Assembly (NCBI GenBank): GCA_963828825.1
Contig: CAWHGF010000007.1
Location: 1,240,001 to 1,304,000 of the forward strand
Direction: 5' to 3'
From: Bog-473 sp963828825
Lineage (GTDB): Bacteria; Actinomycetota; Acidimicrobiia; Acidimicrobiales; RAAP-2
Length of the DNA stretch: 64,000 nt
Positions 63,631-64,000 of this stretch are shown here, one piece after another; position 1 is the stretch's first letter, and the number at the start of each line of letters is the position of its first letter. Under the pieces are notes generated by a model. The model had not been told where the DNA came from, made no database searches, and saw only the letters and a list, made by a program, of their open reading frames with translations. A program made the translations under genes and the position numbers.

Positions 63631-63662
63631 CAGGCCGGGGCGCGGCGAGGTGCCCCGGCCTG
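63631..63662 (+). terminator. Terminator hairpin after glnK
   Basis: CAGGCCGGGGC (63631-63641) and GCCCCGGCCTG (63652-63662) form a perfect 11-bp GC-rich stem with a 10-base loop, 27 bases after the glnK stop. There is no T-run, as is usual in high-GC actinobacteria. Confidence 0.75.
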
Positions 63663-63721
63663 CCGCTGTCCGGGGGCTCGTTGCCGCGGCCGGTCCGGGC
63701 AATGACGGGCGGACGGGTGAG

Positions 63722-63767
63722 CGAGCACCGTGCTGCCGTTCAGTCGAGCACCGCGCTGCCGTTCAGT
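63722..63767. repeat. Two-copy 23-bp tandem repeat
   Basis: CGAGCACCG[T/C]GCTGCCGTTCAGT occurs at 63722-63744 and 63745-63767 with one mismatch, just outside the stop of the small gene at 63776. Confidence 0.85.
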
Positions 63768-63775
63768 GTGGTGGT

Positions 63776-63976
63776 TCAGTCCTGTTTGGCCGGCGGCCGG
63801 CCCCGCCTGGGCAGGGGGGCCGCCTGCTGGGGCATGCGCCCGGCGTCGGTCAGCGCCCGGCGCAGGAGCATCTCGATCTGCGCGTTGACGCTGCGCAGGT
63901 CGTCGTTGGCCCACCGCATCAGCGCGTCGTGGACGGCGGGATCGATGCGCAGCAGGACCTGCCGCCGTTCGCTCAC
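63776..63976 (-). CDS. Small ribbon-helix-helix-like protein
   Basis: A 66-residue basic protein. RRQVLLRIDPAVHDALMRWA followed by SVNAQIEMLLRRAL has the strand-helix-helix pattern of ribbon-helix-helix DNA-binding proteins such as Arc or antitoxin types. The C-terminal tail is Pro/Arg rich. No toxin gene is visible beside it, though the window ends here. Conserved small actinobacterial genes of this type are common; the exact role is unknown. Confidence 0.68.
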   Translation of the reverse strand: MSERRQVLLRIDPAVHDALMRWANDDLRSVNAQIEMLLRRALTDAGRMPQQAAPLPRRGRPPAKQD

Positions 63977-64000
63977 GTATAGAGCGAACCCGTGTTCACG

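Overview
The window is high-GC (roughly two thirds G+C), with many GTG starts, 4-base ATGA/GTGA gene overlaps, a probable F420/flavin PPOX-fold protein, paired PII genes with an Amt transporter, pRiA4b ORF-3-like and WYL regulators. This fits an actinobacterium. An acidimicrobial-type lineage is my guess; no rRNA is present to settle it. The window starts inside a gene.

Layout. 1-3.2 kb: a truncated MFS transporter translationally coupled to a fused LivH-LivM branched-chain permease. 3.6-6.9 kb: a LolD/MacB-type ABC exporter pair. 6.9-16 kb: a small hypothetical gene, a TauD-type dioxygenase, a coupled secreted/membrane pair, a diguanylate cyclase, a Tat-exported lipoprotein amidohydrolase and an alpha-galactosidase. 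16-27 kb: DUF1345, a dihydrodipicolinate-reductase-like enzyme, a glycosyltransferase, two SDRs, tryptophan 2,3-dioxygenase, an ATP-grasp ligase, a kynurenine-formamidase-like hydrolase, an LLM oxidoreductase and a quinone oxidoreductase. Many genes here are split by single-base indels. 27.4-35.7 kb: a tightly packed five-gene minus-strand operon: helical plus beta-sandwich protein, adenylate cyclase/STAND ATPase, FAD amine-oxidase-like enzyme, second helical plus beta-sandwich protein, polyprenyl diphosphate synthase. I consider this the best candidate for an undescribed system. 36-43 kb: a serine hydrolase, a 50-residue small protein with a canonical beta-clamp-binding motif, a phospholipase D-like lipoprotein, a TM0106-type RecB-like nuclease, a broken HAD relic and a secreted beta-propeller protein.

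43-54.3 kb is accessory in character: a coupled HTH/VWA pair behind a good promoter, a coupled pair of M24 peptidase-fold genes (one intact, one lacking metal ligands), a P450, a divergent WYL regulator and DinB gene with a palindromic operator, a seven-copy repeat array matching the 3' end of tRNA-Gly(CCC), an IS481-like element, an ISL3 element with an 8-bp target duplication, the tRNA itself, and a pRiA4b ORF-3-like gene. 54.6-64 kb looks like core genome: a FeS/CCG-domain oxidoreductase, PPOX protein, aquaporin, cNMP-binding protein, a first PII gene, a TPR protein, two membrane proteins, amt-glnK with a terminator hairpin, and a small ribbon-helix-helix-like protein.

Of 20 counted frame breaks in eleven genes, 18 lie between about 14.9 and 29.5 kb. 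Most are +1 insertions, and removing or adding one base restores a full-length protein in every case. This argues for sequence or assembly errors rather than mass gene decay. Functional calls rest on motifs read by eye; no database search was possible.
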